From NCBI RefSeq assembly GCF_900626075.1, contig NZ_UYZY01000001.1:744001-808000 (forward strand): a DNA stretch of 64,000 bases, written 5' to 3'. Source of the DNA: Clostridium transplantifaecale. GTDB lineage: Bacteria; Bacillota; Clostridia; Lachnospirales; Lachnospiraceae. Below, one piece after another: positions 1 to 7,658 of the stretch. The stretch's first letter is position 1; each line of letters opens with the position of its first letter. The notes under the pieces are model-generated. The model ran no database searches. It had not been told where the DNA came from and worked only from the letters and a program-made list of their open reading frames with translations. Position numbers and translations under genes: made by a program.

Positions 1-1277
1 TCATATTTTTTTTCATATTCCCTCAGCACATATCCAATACTTTTCAGCGCTGTGTCGCCGCCGGCATGACCGTAAGTGTCATTAATGTTTTTCAGATTAT
101 CCATGTCGACAAAACACATGACATTGATCCGCTTCGGATTGACATTTTTTAAAAATGCAGGCGCCTGATTCAGAAATACGGAACGGGTTACCACTCCAGT
201 AAGCCCATCCGAGAGACCGCTGCTTGTCATTCGAATAATTTCATTAAAATCAATATTGTCGGGCCGCTCATCATGATAGATTTTCTTTTCCAGCTCTTCC
301 ACGGAGTGTACCAGTTGATCTACCACCTTCATCTGGCTTTCAAGGTATCGGCGTATCATAAGCATAGCCAGGATGGATAAAAGAAGCGTCAGGCCCGAAA
401 GGAGCAAAAGTCCGGGCAAAAGCCTGGCAAATTCACTTCGGAATCCGGCAGATGCCAGGATATCCCACCCCGTCGCATCCACATGGCAATAAACCGTATA
501 GCACAAATCATTCTTCTGAAAACTCCAGAAGCTGCCTCTCTCCTTTGCCAGTAACTGTTCCTGCAGTTTATTCGCAGTTGTCCCAATCAGAACGGCCGAT
601 TGCAGTTCATCCATAATCAGGTCACCATAAGACAGGGACCGGGTGGACGACATAATCTGTCCTCTGGTACCAATCAAAGTGATTCCGGCTCCATTCACAT
701 TTGCCGTGTTATTCAAAATCTGCTCCATCTCATCAAAGTAAATAGCGCAAAACAGACAGCCGGTTATTCTTTCCTGCTGATCCCTCAACGGCACTGCTAC
801 CGTATAATTAAGAGTAACGCCGTCGGCTCCTGCGGCAAAGCTGTCCGTAACCTGATTCTGTCCCGTCGAGAATAACTGCTGCATATAATCCCTGCTGGCA
901 AGGCTTGCCGGTTCCGAGCCGTCTGAGTATACGATAATATCAGAATCCACATAGCAAATCATCATGTATCCCAAATAGGGACTCATCTGATCCAGTTTCT
1001 TCACCTTATCAATTTCCGGCACTTCCGGATCATAAAATTCCGGCAGGCTTGCCATAGACTCCAGCAGATTGATGGTTCCTTTAATCCGCTGGGAAATCTG
1101 GGCATGGCTGCTGTCCAGCGATGCAGCGGCATTCTTTTCCATCCTGTCTGCAGCCAGGGCAGCTCCTCCCAACATGAATATCAAAAGGGTAATCAGACAG
1201 AAAAACAGGCTGTATTTCATAATCGGCACAAATGAAAATTGCCACTTATTGCTGCTTTTTAATTCTTTTTTTTTCAT
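1..1277 (-). CDS. Membrane-bound GGDEF diguanylate cyclase (3' end off the window)
   Basis: Reads leftwards from an ATG at 1277 and stays open to the window edge, so about 425 residues are visible. A lysine-rich start is followed by a membrane segment near residues 20-42 (FFCLITLLIFMLGG), an extracytoplasmic sensor region of about 240 residues resembling a dCache domain, and a second membrane segment near 285-308. A GGDEF domain then begins with DGLTGVVTR and DMDNLKNINDTYGHAGGD. The catalytic GG(D/E)EF loop itself lies outside the window, so activity cannot be judged. The family makes cyclic di-GMP from two GTP. It starts 47 bp after the hybrid kinase gene on the same strand, suggesting one signalling operon. 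The upstream SD is AGGGTGG. Confidence 0.85.
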   Translation of the reverse strand, partial: MKKKELKSSNKWQFSFVPIMKYSLFFCLITLLIFMLGGAALAADRMEKNAAASLDSSHAQISQRIKGTINLLESMASLPEFYDPEVPEIDKVKKLDQMSPYLGYMMICYVDSDIIVYSDGSEPASLASRDYMQQLFSTGQNQVTDSFAAGADGVTLNYTVAVPLRDQQERITGCLFCAIYFDEMEQILNNTANVNGAGITLIGTRGQIMSSTRSLSYGDLIMDELQSAVLIGTTANKLQEQLLAKERGSFWSFQKNDLCYTVYCHVDATGWDILASAGFRSEFARLLPGLLLLSGLTLLLSILAMLMIRRYLESQMKVVDQLVHSVEELEKKIYHDERPDNIDFNEIIRMTSSGLSDGLTGVVTRSVFLNQAPAFLKNVNPKRINVMCFVDMDNLKNINDTYGHAGGDTALKSIGYVLREYEKKY

Positions 1278-1324
1278 ACACCCACCCTTATCCATTTTTT
1301 ATGGGTTCACCTGCTTCTTAAAAA

Positions 1325-3325
1325 TCACAGAAAACGGCCTATTTCATTGCTTAAAGACTTCAAATCAAACGGTTTGGGAAGGTGACTGTCCATTCCTGCT
1401 TTCCTGGCGTTGTCCACGTCTTCTGAAAAAGCATCCGCAGTCATTGCAATAATCGGTACAGAAGCGGCGTCCTGACGGGGCAGCGCCCTGATTTGTCTTG
1501 TTGCTTCATAACCGTTCATGTTAGGCATCTGCACATCCATCAGAATCAAATCATAGTAACCTTCCGCAGACTGAACAAACCGCTGCAGGCCATCCTTCCC
1601 ATCGTCTGCGCTTTCCGTCACCGCCCCCAGTGAGGCCAGCAGTTCCATTGCGATTTCACAGTTAAGCCGGTTATCCTCAACAAGAAGAATTCTTTTGCCT
1701 TTTAAAGAATCTGTCCTTCTTTTTTCCTGGACATGCGGCGTCTTATTCAGATAGAGCAGAATGCCGTTACACAGTGTAGAACGGAACAAAGGCTTTTGCA
1801 AAAAGCCGTTAATGCCGACCTCCCTTGCCTCGCATTCTATATCGTTCCAGTCATAGGCAGTAACGATCAGGATATTGGTATTCACTCCGGGAAGTCCACG
1901 AATCGCCCGGGAAGTCTGTAAACCATCCATATCCGGCATCTGCCAGTCCAACAGCACAATATCAAAATCACGGCCCGAATCATGGGCCCTTGATACCTCC
2001 TTCACGGCATCGGCGCCGTTCTCACACCACTGTGCTTCAGCCCCCAGCTCCCGAAGCGTCATGGACAAATACTCACATGCCAGGGCATCGTTATCCACCA
2101 CAAGAATATTTAAACCCTCGAAGTCTATCTGTTCCGATACGGATGAGGTGATTTTCAATGGCAATTCGACAACAAAAGTTGTCCCTTCGCCTAACCGGCT
2201 ATTAACCTGAATTGTACCTCCAAAAAGCTCCGTCAGCTTTTTAGTAATAGCCAGACCGAGTCCGCTGCCTTCCGTCTTGTCCACCCGGCTGTCACGTTCC
2301 CGGGTAAAAACATCAAAGAGGGTGGGAATAAACTCCGGTTTGATTCCAATGCCTGTATCGGAAAATGTAAAACGGAACCGTGCCAATCCCGGAGTTTTCG
2401 TAATCAGCTCCTCAACTTCCAATACAATAAGACCGTTCTCCGGCGTGAACTTGGAGGCATTTGAAAGAATGTTGATTAATATCTGCCTAAGACGCAGGGA
2501 GTCACATATCAGTGTTTCGTGTTCAACATGTTGCAGACGGACGGAAAAATGCTGTTTTCGCTCTTTTACAACCGGCTGCATAATGGCTACCACATTCTCC
2601 AACACAACCGGCAGTGACATGGCTTCCATGTTCAGCGCAACCTTCCCGCTTTCAATTTTTGACATATCAAGAACATCATTAATAAGCCCCAGAAGATGCT
2701 GGCTGGACAATGAGATCTTTTTTATACAGTCCTTTATTCTTTCCGGCTCGTCAATATGCATCCCCGCGATATCGGTCATGCCGATAATTGCATTCATGGG
2801 CGTCCGGATATCATGGCTCATTTGGGAAAGGAAATCAGATTTGGCCCGGTTCGCTTTTTCCGCCATCTCCAAAGCTTTCGAAAGCTTTTCGGATTGGACT
2901 TCCAACTGCTGCTGCAATACTTTTAATTCCGTAATCTCTGTGTAAATTGTGTAGATGACAGGAATTCCCTCAAATGTCTCATCGGTAAAACGGCCGGTCA
3001 CCCGGATCCAGACCACCTTGCCGCCTTTTACATGCATCGGACATTCGAACTCGTATCCGGGCTCCTGTCTTTGATATGCGTCCATAATAATCCTGGTCAT
3101 AAGAGCAACCGCATCCGGATCGTTCTTATAATACTCATCCACATGATTATGGTATTGTTCCTCGTATTCTTCTTTCGTATAGCCAATCAGACGGTAAAAG
3201 TAGTCGTTAGCCCAAAGAACAGTAAAGTGCTCATCAAACAGATGTTTGCTGACGCTGACATTCATCAGTGTCATGAAAGCATTGTATTCATAATCCATTA
3301 CTTTATTTGCATAGTTTTTAATCAT
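1325..3325 (-). CDS. Cytoplasmic hybrid sensor histidine kinase (PAS-HisKA-HATPase-REC-REC)
   Basis: The start at 3325 is preferred to an in-frame ATG at 3406 because AAGGAG lies 8-9 bases before it. The 666-residue protein has a PAS fold around residues 30-135, a short coiled coil, and a HisKA H-box with phospho-acceptor His171 (SQMSHDIRTPMNAI). The ATPase has DTGIGI and GSGLGLAI boxes. Two receiver domains follow with phosphorylatable aspartates in LLDWQMPDMDG and LMDVQMPNMNG. No transmembrane segment or Hpt domain is seen, so it probably senses a cytoplasmic signal and passes phosphate to an unlinked partner. It is followed by the diguanylate cyclase, a plausible functional partner. Confidence 0.88.
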   Translation of the reverse strand: MIKNYANKVMDYEYNAFMTLMNVSVSKHLFDEHFTVLWANDYFYRLIGYTKEEYEEQYHNHVDEYYKNDPDAVALMTRIIMDAYQRQEPGYEFECPMHVKGGKVVWIRVTGRFTDETFEGIPVIYTIYTEITELKVLQQQLEVQSEKLSKALEMAEKANRAKSDFLSQMSHDIRTPMNAIIGMTDIAGMHIDEPERIKDCIKKISLSSQHLLGLINDVLDMSKIESGKVALNMEAMSLPVVLENVVAIMQPVVKERKQHFSVRLQHVEHETLICDSLRLRQILINILSNASKFTPENGLIVLEVEELITKTPGLARFRFTFSDTGIGIKPEFIPTLFDVFTRERDSRVDKTEGSGLGLAITKKLTELFGGTIQVNSRLGEGTTFVVELPLKITSSVSEQIDFEGLNILVVDNDALACEYLSMTLRELGAEAQWCENGADAVKEVSRAHDSGRDFDIVLLDWQMPDMDGLQTSRAIRGLPGVNTNILIVTAYDWNDIECEAREVGINGFLQKPLFRSTLCNGILLYLNKTPHVQEKRRTDSLKGKRILLVEDNRLNCEIAMELLASLGAVTESADDGKDGLQRFVQSAEGYYDLILMDVQMPNMNGYEATRQIRALPRQDAASVPIIAMTADAFSEDVDNARKAGMDSHLPKPFDLKSLSNEIGRFL

Positions 3326-3524
3326 TGTAAGGAACTCCTTATTTTCTATTCCATCATAGAACAAGAGACTGCAGTCCGGTCTCTTCATTCTTAATATTTC
3401 CAGCATTTATCATGAAGATAGTTATTGTTTCAATTATAATACATCATATTTGAAAACTCAATCACTTGTGGACAAAGTAAGGCGCTTCTTACCATAAACG
3501 CTCCGGTTTAAGCTAAAGATATGG

Positions 3525-3560
3525 CTTTGCATCATGCTTTGTATCATGCGTTGAATGATA
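3525..3560. repeat. Short 12-bp tandem repeat
   Basis: Three successive 12-base units, CTTTGCATCATG, CTTTGTATCATG and a diverged CGTTGAATGATA, lie between the kinase and the recombinase gene. They could be regulator half-sites in the upstream region of either gene. The repetition is visible, the function is a guess. Confidence 0.5.
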
Positions 3561-3693
3561 TACATTACATTTTATGGTTACTTAGCAATACCAATGCAAA
3601 TTTCCCCTTTATCCTTTAACGCTATCTTTTCATGGAATAAGTTGAACACAATTCGGTAAAATAACTGGTATTAAGCAGAGAAAGGAAAACATC

Positions 3694-4557
3694 ATGATAC
3701 CTGAACAAGAAATCATATTATGCACGGAGGAGCGGTTAGACGAATACGTGACCTATTTACGATGCGAGGAACGAAGCACGAATACCATAGCAAAGTATGT
3801 CCATGATTTACGCACATTTTTTGTATTCCTGGCTGGGCACCCGGCCACTAAAGAAAGGTTTTTGGAATGGAAAGAACAGCTTATTTCTACACATGCCCCA
3901 ACGAGCATCAATTCCATGCTGGCTGCCGTCAATGGTTTTTTCGAATGGCTTGGTCTGCCTGGTTTTAAAGTAAAACCTCTGAAAATCCAGCGCGAAATTT
4001 TTTCAAGGCCAGAAAAAGAATTAACAAGAGACGAATATCACCGCCTTGTGGAAACGGCGGATAAACAGCAAAACAGGCGTTTATCTCTGCTTTTGCAGAC
4101 TATTTGTGCGACCGGAATCCGTGTGTCGGAACTGCAGTATATAACAGTGGAGGCCGTACGGTCCGGGCGGGCTGTGGTTGACTGTAAAGGCAAGAGCCGG
4201 TCGGTATTTCTGCCGGTAGAATTATCACGCGCCCTCCGCCGCTACTGCCGGAAACAGGGGATTGAATCCGGCGTAATTTTCCGCACCAAAAATGGAAAAC
4301 CATTAGACCGGTCTAATATCTGGAAGGACATGAAAGCCCTCTGTAAAAGTGCATGCGTGGAACCGGACAAGGTATTCCCACATAATCTTCGCCACCTGTT
4401 TGCAAGAACTTTTTACGGACTGGAAAAAGATCTTTCCCGGCTTGCCGACTTACTCGGCCACTCCAGTGTCAGCACCACCCGCATTTACACGATGGAAAGC
4501 GGAACTGAGCATGTAAAACAGCTTGAACGCATGGGATTGGTTCTTGACTACTCATAG
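3694..4557 (+). CDS. Tyrosine recombinase (XerC/D-like), likely inversion recombinase
   Basis: A 287-residue phage-integrase-family protein. The N-terminal SAM-like core-binding domain spans about residues 10-95 (RCEERSTNTIAKYVHDLRTF). The catalytic domain carries Arg in TGIRVSEL, Lys in CKGKSRSVFL, H-x-x-R in HNLRHLFA, the second His in LLGHSSVSTT and the nucleophile Tyr in RIYT. All six expected catalytic positions therefore appear present. No phage genes surround it. Three bases after its stop is a palindromic site with a 6-bp spacer, whose inverted twin lies about 250 bp away. This context argues for a local DNA-inversion role rather than chromosome dimer resolution or phage integration. 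Confidence 0.9.
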   Translation: MIPEQEIILCTEERLDEYVTYLRCEERSTNTIAKYVHDLRTFFVFLAGHPATKERFLEWKEQLISTHAPTSINSMLAAVNGFFEWLGLPGFKVKPLKIQREIFSRPEKELTRDEYHRLVETADKQQNRRLSLLLQTICATGIRVSELQYITVEAVRSGRAVVDCKGKSRSVFLPVELSRALRRYCRKQGIESGVIFRTKNGKPLDRSNIWKDMKALCKSACVEPDKVFPHNLRHLFARTFYGLEKDLSRLADLLGHSSVSTTRIYTMESGTEHVKQLERMGLVLDYS

Positions 4558-4560
4558 AAA

Positions 4561-4586
4561 AACCACATAACGTCAATTATGTGGTT
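4561..4586. repeat. Left recombination site (IR-L) of a putative invertible segment
   Basis: Perfect 10-bp arms AACCACATAA and TTATGTGGTT surround a 6-bp spacer CGTCAA, the usual architecture of a tyrosine recombinase core site. The 21-bp block at 4565-4585 recurs exactly in inverted orientation at 4813-4833, with the spacer also inverted (TTGACG). It starts 3 bp after the recombinase stop codon, and might double as a weak terminator hairpin for that gene. Confidence 0.85.
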
Positions 4587-4622
4587 GCAGCAAAAGTTTT
4601 GATTAGATTTTAATACATATTT

Positions 4623-4651
4623 ATTTTAACATACGCAGCAGATAAAATCAA
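4623..4651 (-). promoter_or_regulatory. Sigma-A-type promoter inside the invertible segment, facing left
   Basis: On the minus strand: -35 TTGATT (4646-4651), a 17-bp spacer, and extended -10 TGTTAAAAT (hexamer at 4623-4628). It currently fires towards the 3' end of the recombinase gene, antisense to it. A weaker rightward match (TTGATT at 4599, TATTTT at 4622) overlaps it. Confidence 0.65.
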
Positions 4652-4686
4652 TATTTTCGTCCTTTACCATGCTGACAGGTATAGTA

Positions 4687-4724
4687 AACAGACTGGTGTA
4701 CATTACTGGTTTCACCGGTCTGTT
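4687..4724. terminator. Hairpin within the invertible segment
   Basis: Arms AACAGACTGGTG and CACCGGTCTGTT (one G-T pair) enclose a 14-base loop, followed on the plus strand by TTTTCT. In the present orientation it would stop rightward read-through from the recombinase gene before the small gene at 4895. Confidence 0.5.
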
Positions 4725-4812
4725 TTCTGCGTCTGTTTCTGTTTTCTATTTCCTGTTCTTACATTAAACCATATCATCCAAGAGAAGCTTTATGAAAAAA
4801 AGCAGGGGCATT

Positions 4813-4836
4813 ACCACATAATTGACGTTATGTTGT
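4813..4836. repeat. Right recombination site (IR-R) of the putative invertible segment
   Basis: ACCACATAA, spacer TTGACG, TTATGTTGT. The block at 4813-4833 is an exact inverted copy of 4565-4585. Its outer arm is slightly degenerate compared with IR-L (GTTGT in place of GTGGT). Confidence 0.85.
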
Positions 4837-4894
4837 CTAAGCATTTCAGTAAAATAAAACTACAGTCGGGAGAAATCGAGAGGCGGTGTGAAAA

Positions 4895-5137
4895 ATGGCA
4901 AATAATGCGGACAAATTGTTACAGGAAATACAGCAGGCGGCGGGGTGCGTCTATCTTTCGGACCTCCATTCCGTAAAATTCATGTCAAATGCGGATGCAA
5001 AAAAGGGACTGCTCAGAATTCCGGATGACCGTTATTCTCTGGACGATTGGAATGAAGCCGTGTCCTATGTTACAGGAACAATTTGTTATTTCCGGACAGT
5101 AAAAGAAGCCCGGGACAGAATAATCTGCATTTTTTAA
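4895..5137 (+). CDS. Small orphan protein downstream of the invertible segment
   Basis: An 80-residue soluble protein preceded by AGGCGGTG as SD. I do not recognise the family. It starts MANNADKLLQEIQQ with an amphipathic helix and contains YSLDDWNEAVSYVTG, a conserved-looking core, with no membrane segment or signal peptide. It begins about 60 bp beyond IR-R with no obvious fixed promoter of its own, so expression probably depends on the orientation of the segment between 4574 and 4825. A small regulatory or adaptor protein is possible, but nothing in the sequence fixes the role. Confidence 0.65.
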   Translation: MANNADKLLQEIQQAAGCVYLSDLHSVKFMSNADAKKGLLRIPDDRYSLDDWNEAVSYVTGTICYFRTVKEARDRIICIF

Positions 5138-5262
5138 TGTATAGGGGATTTCGGGTAAGGTATCAGCCCCATATCCGATAGGGAATCCATCAACAGTTCC
5201 AGTGCCTCATTCGTTTCATCCGTCATTTCTTTATTTCATTTCCGTCATCCTTTTCCTTTCTT

Positions 5263-5430
5263 TCACTCTGTGAATGCCGCTGTCCCCTTGACGGACACAT
5301 CGGCAATCACAGACACCAGATGATCATCGTCCATTATAAAAAACTCATGGAAATTCTGCTGACCTCCTTAGCCGGGGTCATGATGGCATAGATAACAAAC
5401 TCCGGACGCTCCCGAAAGGCTGGCTTACTA
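5263..5430 (-). pseudogene. Remnant of a SpoIIE/RsbU-type PP2C phosphatase
   Basis: On the minus strand from about 5430, one frame reads PAFRERPEFVIYAIMTPAKEV. It then shifts to GGQQNFHEFF and DDDHLVSVIADVS-VKG before a stop at 5263. In intact SpoIIE-family phosphatases this stretch is the start of the catalytic domain, with the form EFDIYA-M-PAKEVGGDFYDFF followed by a DDDHL-IADVSGKG block. One frameshift, loss of the metal-binding Asp of GGD and truncation at both ends make it dead. A 30-codon frame at 5134-5226 on the same strand may be more debris. The rest of the 5138-5509 gap shows no gene. Confidence 0.7.
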
Positions 5431-5449
5431 TAAAAAAATACAATACAAA

Positions 5450-5474
5450 ACCTCCGGAGAAAAACTCCGGAGGT
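5450..5474 (-). terminator. Rho-independent terminator after rpmF
   Basis: A perfect 10-bp stem (ACCTCCGGAG/CTCCGGAGGT) with a 5-base loop, followed on the minus strand by TTTTGT, 35 bp past the rpmF stop. It closes the pta-ackA-yceD-rpmF direction of transcription. Confidence 0.8.
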
Positions 5475-5509
5475 CATGACTCCACTGCATTCATACTTCT
5501 CAAAATAAA

Positions 5510-5692
5510 TTAATCTTCTACTTTGATGATCTCTTTTTTATTGTAAGAGCCACAAGCTTTGCATACTCTGTGAGGCATCATTAATGCGCCACATTTGCTG
5601 CACTTTACTAAGTTTGGAGCGCTCATCTTCCAGTTAGCCCTGCGGCTGTCTCTTCTTGCTTTGGAAGATTTGTTCTTTGGACAGATAGACAT
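5510..5692 (-). CDS. rpmF: 50S ribosomal protein L32
   Basis: A 60-residue protein starting MSICPKNKSSKARRDSRR, with the four zinc-ligand cysteines in CSKCGALMMPHRVCKACG, so this is the zinc-binding C+ form of L32. It belongs to the large ribosomal subunit. Its SD AAGGAGGTG is formed by the last codons of yceD, which stops 2 bases before this ATG, so the two are probably translationally coupled. The yceD-rpmF pairing is widely conserved. Confidence 0.97.
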   Translation of the reverse strand: MSICPKNKSSKARRDSRRANWKMSAPNLVKCSKCGALMMPHRVCKACGSYNKKEIIKVED

Positions 5693-5694
5693 GG

Positions 5695-6219
5695 TTACAC
5701 CTCCTTAAATTGATTAAAAATCTCCTGGATAACTGACATCCGTGGATCGAGCGACCTAGTGTCACAGGTACAAGTCTCGTGATTGAGATTTGTTCCACAT
5801 CTATTGCAAATCCCTTTGCAGTCTTCACTGCACAGGACTCTCATAGGCAAGCTCAGTAGCAGTTCGTTACAAACCAACTGGTCTACATCCAGACTATAAC
5901 CGCTTAAATACGGCTCTTCATCCAAACCCTCTTCCTGTTCCTCCCCCTTGCCGAGAGCAAGCTCCCGATCAAATGTAAGTTCACAGACAAAAGATACAGG
6001 CTCAAGGCATCTGGCACAGGGTGCCTCCACAGTGACAGGAAGTTGTCCCGACATCGTGAATTTCTTGCCGCCGATATTTGCTATCTCAAGCTCAAATGGT
6101 TCCGCCTTCAAAATCGTATAAACATCGCCGCTGAATTTGATGGAAGCAAGTTCGAATGATACCGTATAAACCTTTCTTTTCCCTTCACAGGTAAAAAGCT
6201 CAGATAAATTTATCAGCAT
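5695..6219 (-). CDS. YceD/DUF177 family protein
   Basis: A 174-residue member of the family encoded just upstream of rpmF in most bacteria. Two cysteine pairs are visible, CARCLEP near residue 65 and the cluster CSEDCKGICNRCG near 135, typical of the clostridial form. The family is linked to 23S rRNA or L32 supply in bacteria and plants; the exact role here is inferred from that association. The start has a good SD (AGGAGATTAGT-ATG). The gene ends in the rpmF ribosome binding site. Confidence 0.92.
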   Translation of the reverse strand: MLINLSELFTCEGKRKVYTVSFELASIKFSGDVYTILKAEPFELEIANIGGKKFTMSGQLPVTVEAPCARCLEPVSFVCELTFDRELALGKGEEQEEGLDEEPYLSGYSLDVDQLVCNELLLSLPMRVLCSEDCKGICNRCGTNLNHETCTCDTRSLDPRMSVIQEIFNQFKEV

Positions 6220-6348
6220 ACTAATCTCCTAATACGCACTATGATATTATACATAGCGGTTTCTTGTTTGTCAATGCTTATTTTGTATATTATTCCAAAT
6301 TTTCGACAAATTTTATACCATATCTGCCGGGTTTCCCAAAGCCGGGTT

Positions 6349-6381
6349 CAGGCAGAGCCGCAATTCCTGCAGCTCTGCCTG
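6349..6381 (-). terminator. Hairpin downstream of ackA
   Basis: Stem CAGGCAGAGC/GCTCTGCCTG (10 bp) with a 13-base loop, starting 24 bp past the ackA stop. There is no proper T run after it on the minus strand, so it may be a weak terminator or an RNA-stabilising hairpin. Confidence 0.4.
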
Positions 6382-6404
6382 TCCGGTATTATAAACTGAA
6401 TCGA

Positions 6405-7595
6405 TTATTTTACAAGGGCCAGAGTCTCTCTTGCAATTGCAAGCTCCTCATTGGTTGGTACAAGAAGGACTTTAACTTTGGAGTCGTCGGTAGAGATAAT
6501 TCTCTCCTCGCCCCTTACATTGTTCTTCTCATCGTCGATTTTAACGCCAAGGTAACCAAGGTTAGCACACACATTCTTTCTCAGTTCCTTATTGTTCTCG
6601 CCGATACCTGCCGTAAATGCGATGGCATCCACACCGTTCATAACTGCTGCATAAGCGCCTACGTATTTGATGACTCTGTAATCAAAGATATCAAGGGCAA
6701 GCTGAGCCTTCGCATTGCCTGATTCTGCGGCATCCTCTAAGTCACGTCCGTCGCTTGAGAGGCAGGAAATTCCGAGAAGGCCGGACTTCTTGTTCAGCAC
6801 TTCCATAAGCTCATCGAGGTTCTTGTTCTCTTTCTTGCCAACATACTCTAAAATGGCCGGATCGATGTCACCGGAACGTGTTCCCATCACAAGGCCCTCA
6901 AGCGGAGTAAGTCCCATGCTGGTGTCTACGGATTTACCGCAGTCAACTGCAGATACACTGGCTCCGTTGCCAAGGTGGCAAACGATGATCTTCATCTCTT
7001 CGTATGGCTTTCCAACAATCTCAGCCGTTCTCTTGGATACGTAGCTGTGGGATGTTCCGTGGAAACCGTATCTTCTTACTTTGTAGTTCTCATAGTACTC
7101 ATAAGGAAGACCGTAGATAAATGCTTTTTCAGGCATCGTCTGATGGAAAGCTGTGTCGAATACGGCTACCATCGGTACGCCCGGCATCAGTTCCTGGCAT
7201 GCATGGATTCCGATCAGGTTGGCCGGATTGTGTAATGGAGCAAGCTCGTTGCACTCTTCGATAGCCTTTAAGGATTCCTCATTGATGATGCAGGAGGAAG
7301 TGAATTTCTCACCGCCGTGTACAACACGGTGTCCTACTGCGCCTACTTCGGAAAGGCTCTTGATAACGCCTGTCTTCTCGTTGGTCAGCGCTTTGATGAC
7401 AGCATCGATTGCCTCTGTATGGGTCGGCATGGAAACGTCGGACTTCTCCTTCTCTCCGCCTTCCGGCTGATAAGTAAGCTTTCCGTCAATTCCGATTCTC
7501 TCGCAAAGGCCTTTTGCCAGAACTTCCTCAGAAGCGGAGTTGATTAACTGGTATTTTAACGATGAACTGCCACAGTTGATTACTAATATATTCAT
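6405..7595 (-). CDS. ackA: Acetate kinase
   Basis: Converts acetyl phosphate and ADP to acetate and ATP, the energy-yielding last step of fermentative acetate formation in the cytoplasm. The 396 residues are full length for the family. The start motif [24 protein letters not shown], the nucleotide-binding HLGNGAS and FTAGIGENN are all present. GAGAGG supplies the SD. It follows pta by 63 bp in the classic pta-ackA order, so the two are very probably cotranscribed from the promoter ahead of pta. Confidence 0.98.
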   Translation of the reverse strand: MNILVINCGSSSLKYQLINSASEEVLAKGLCERIGIDGKLTYQPEGGEKEKSDVSMPTHTEAIDAVIKALTNEKTGVIKSLSEVGAVGHRVVHGGEKFTSSCIINEESLKAIEECNELAPLHNPANLIGIHACQELMPGVPMVAVFDTAFHQTMPEKAFIYGLPYEYYENYKVRRYGFHGTSHSYVSKRTAEIVGKPYEEMKIIVCHLGNGASVSAVDCGKSVDTSMGLTPLEGLVMGTRSGDIDPAILEYVGKKENKNLDELMEVLNKKSGLLGISCLSSDGRDLEDAAESGNAKAQLALDIFDYRVIKYVGAYAAVMNGVDAIAFTAGIGENNKELRKNVCANLGYLGVKIDDEKNNVRGEERIISTDDSKVKVLLVPTNEELAIARETLALVK

Positions 7596-7658
7596 TTTCT
7601 TATCCTCTCACTTTTCCATAATCTCATTTAATATTGCAGAACATTCCCTGATGCCAGA

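Larger units (their letters stand above)
4574..4825. other. Putative invertible promoter segment
   Basis: The segment between the two spacer centres is about 250 bp and has no gene. It holds a good promoter facing left (4623-4651) and a terminator-like hairpin (4687-4724). Reflecting it about the spacer centres would place the -10 near 4770-4775, facing the gene at 4895 with about a 110-nt leader. The sequenced orientation is therefore inferred to be OFF for that gene. The inversion itself is not demonstrated here. Confidence 0.7.

Noticed and set aside
1069..1452. Plus-strand ORFs opposite the cyclase and kinase genes.
   Set aside because: They are antisense shadows with low-quality proteins and no SD.
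3694..4557. A prophage or integrative element at the recombinase.
   Set aside because: No phage, conjugation or cargo genes and no tRNA attachment site nearby; a local inversion system explains it better.
4599..4627. A rightward promoter in the present orientation of the invertible segment.
   Set aside because: TTGATT is good but the -10 TATTTT matches only 4 of 6; it is much weaker than the leftward one, and a hairpin at 4687 lies ahead of the gene.
5134..5226. A 30-codon minus-strand ORF next to the phosphatase remnant.
   Set aside because: No SD and no known similarity; treated as debris rather than a gene.
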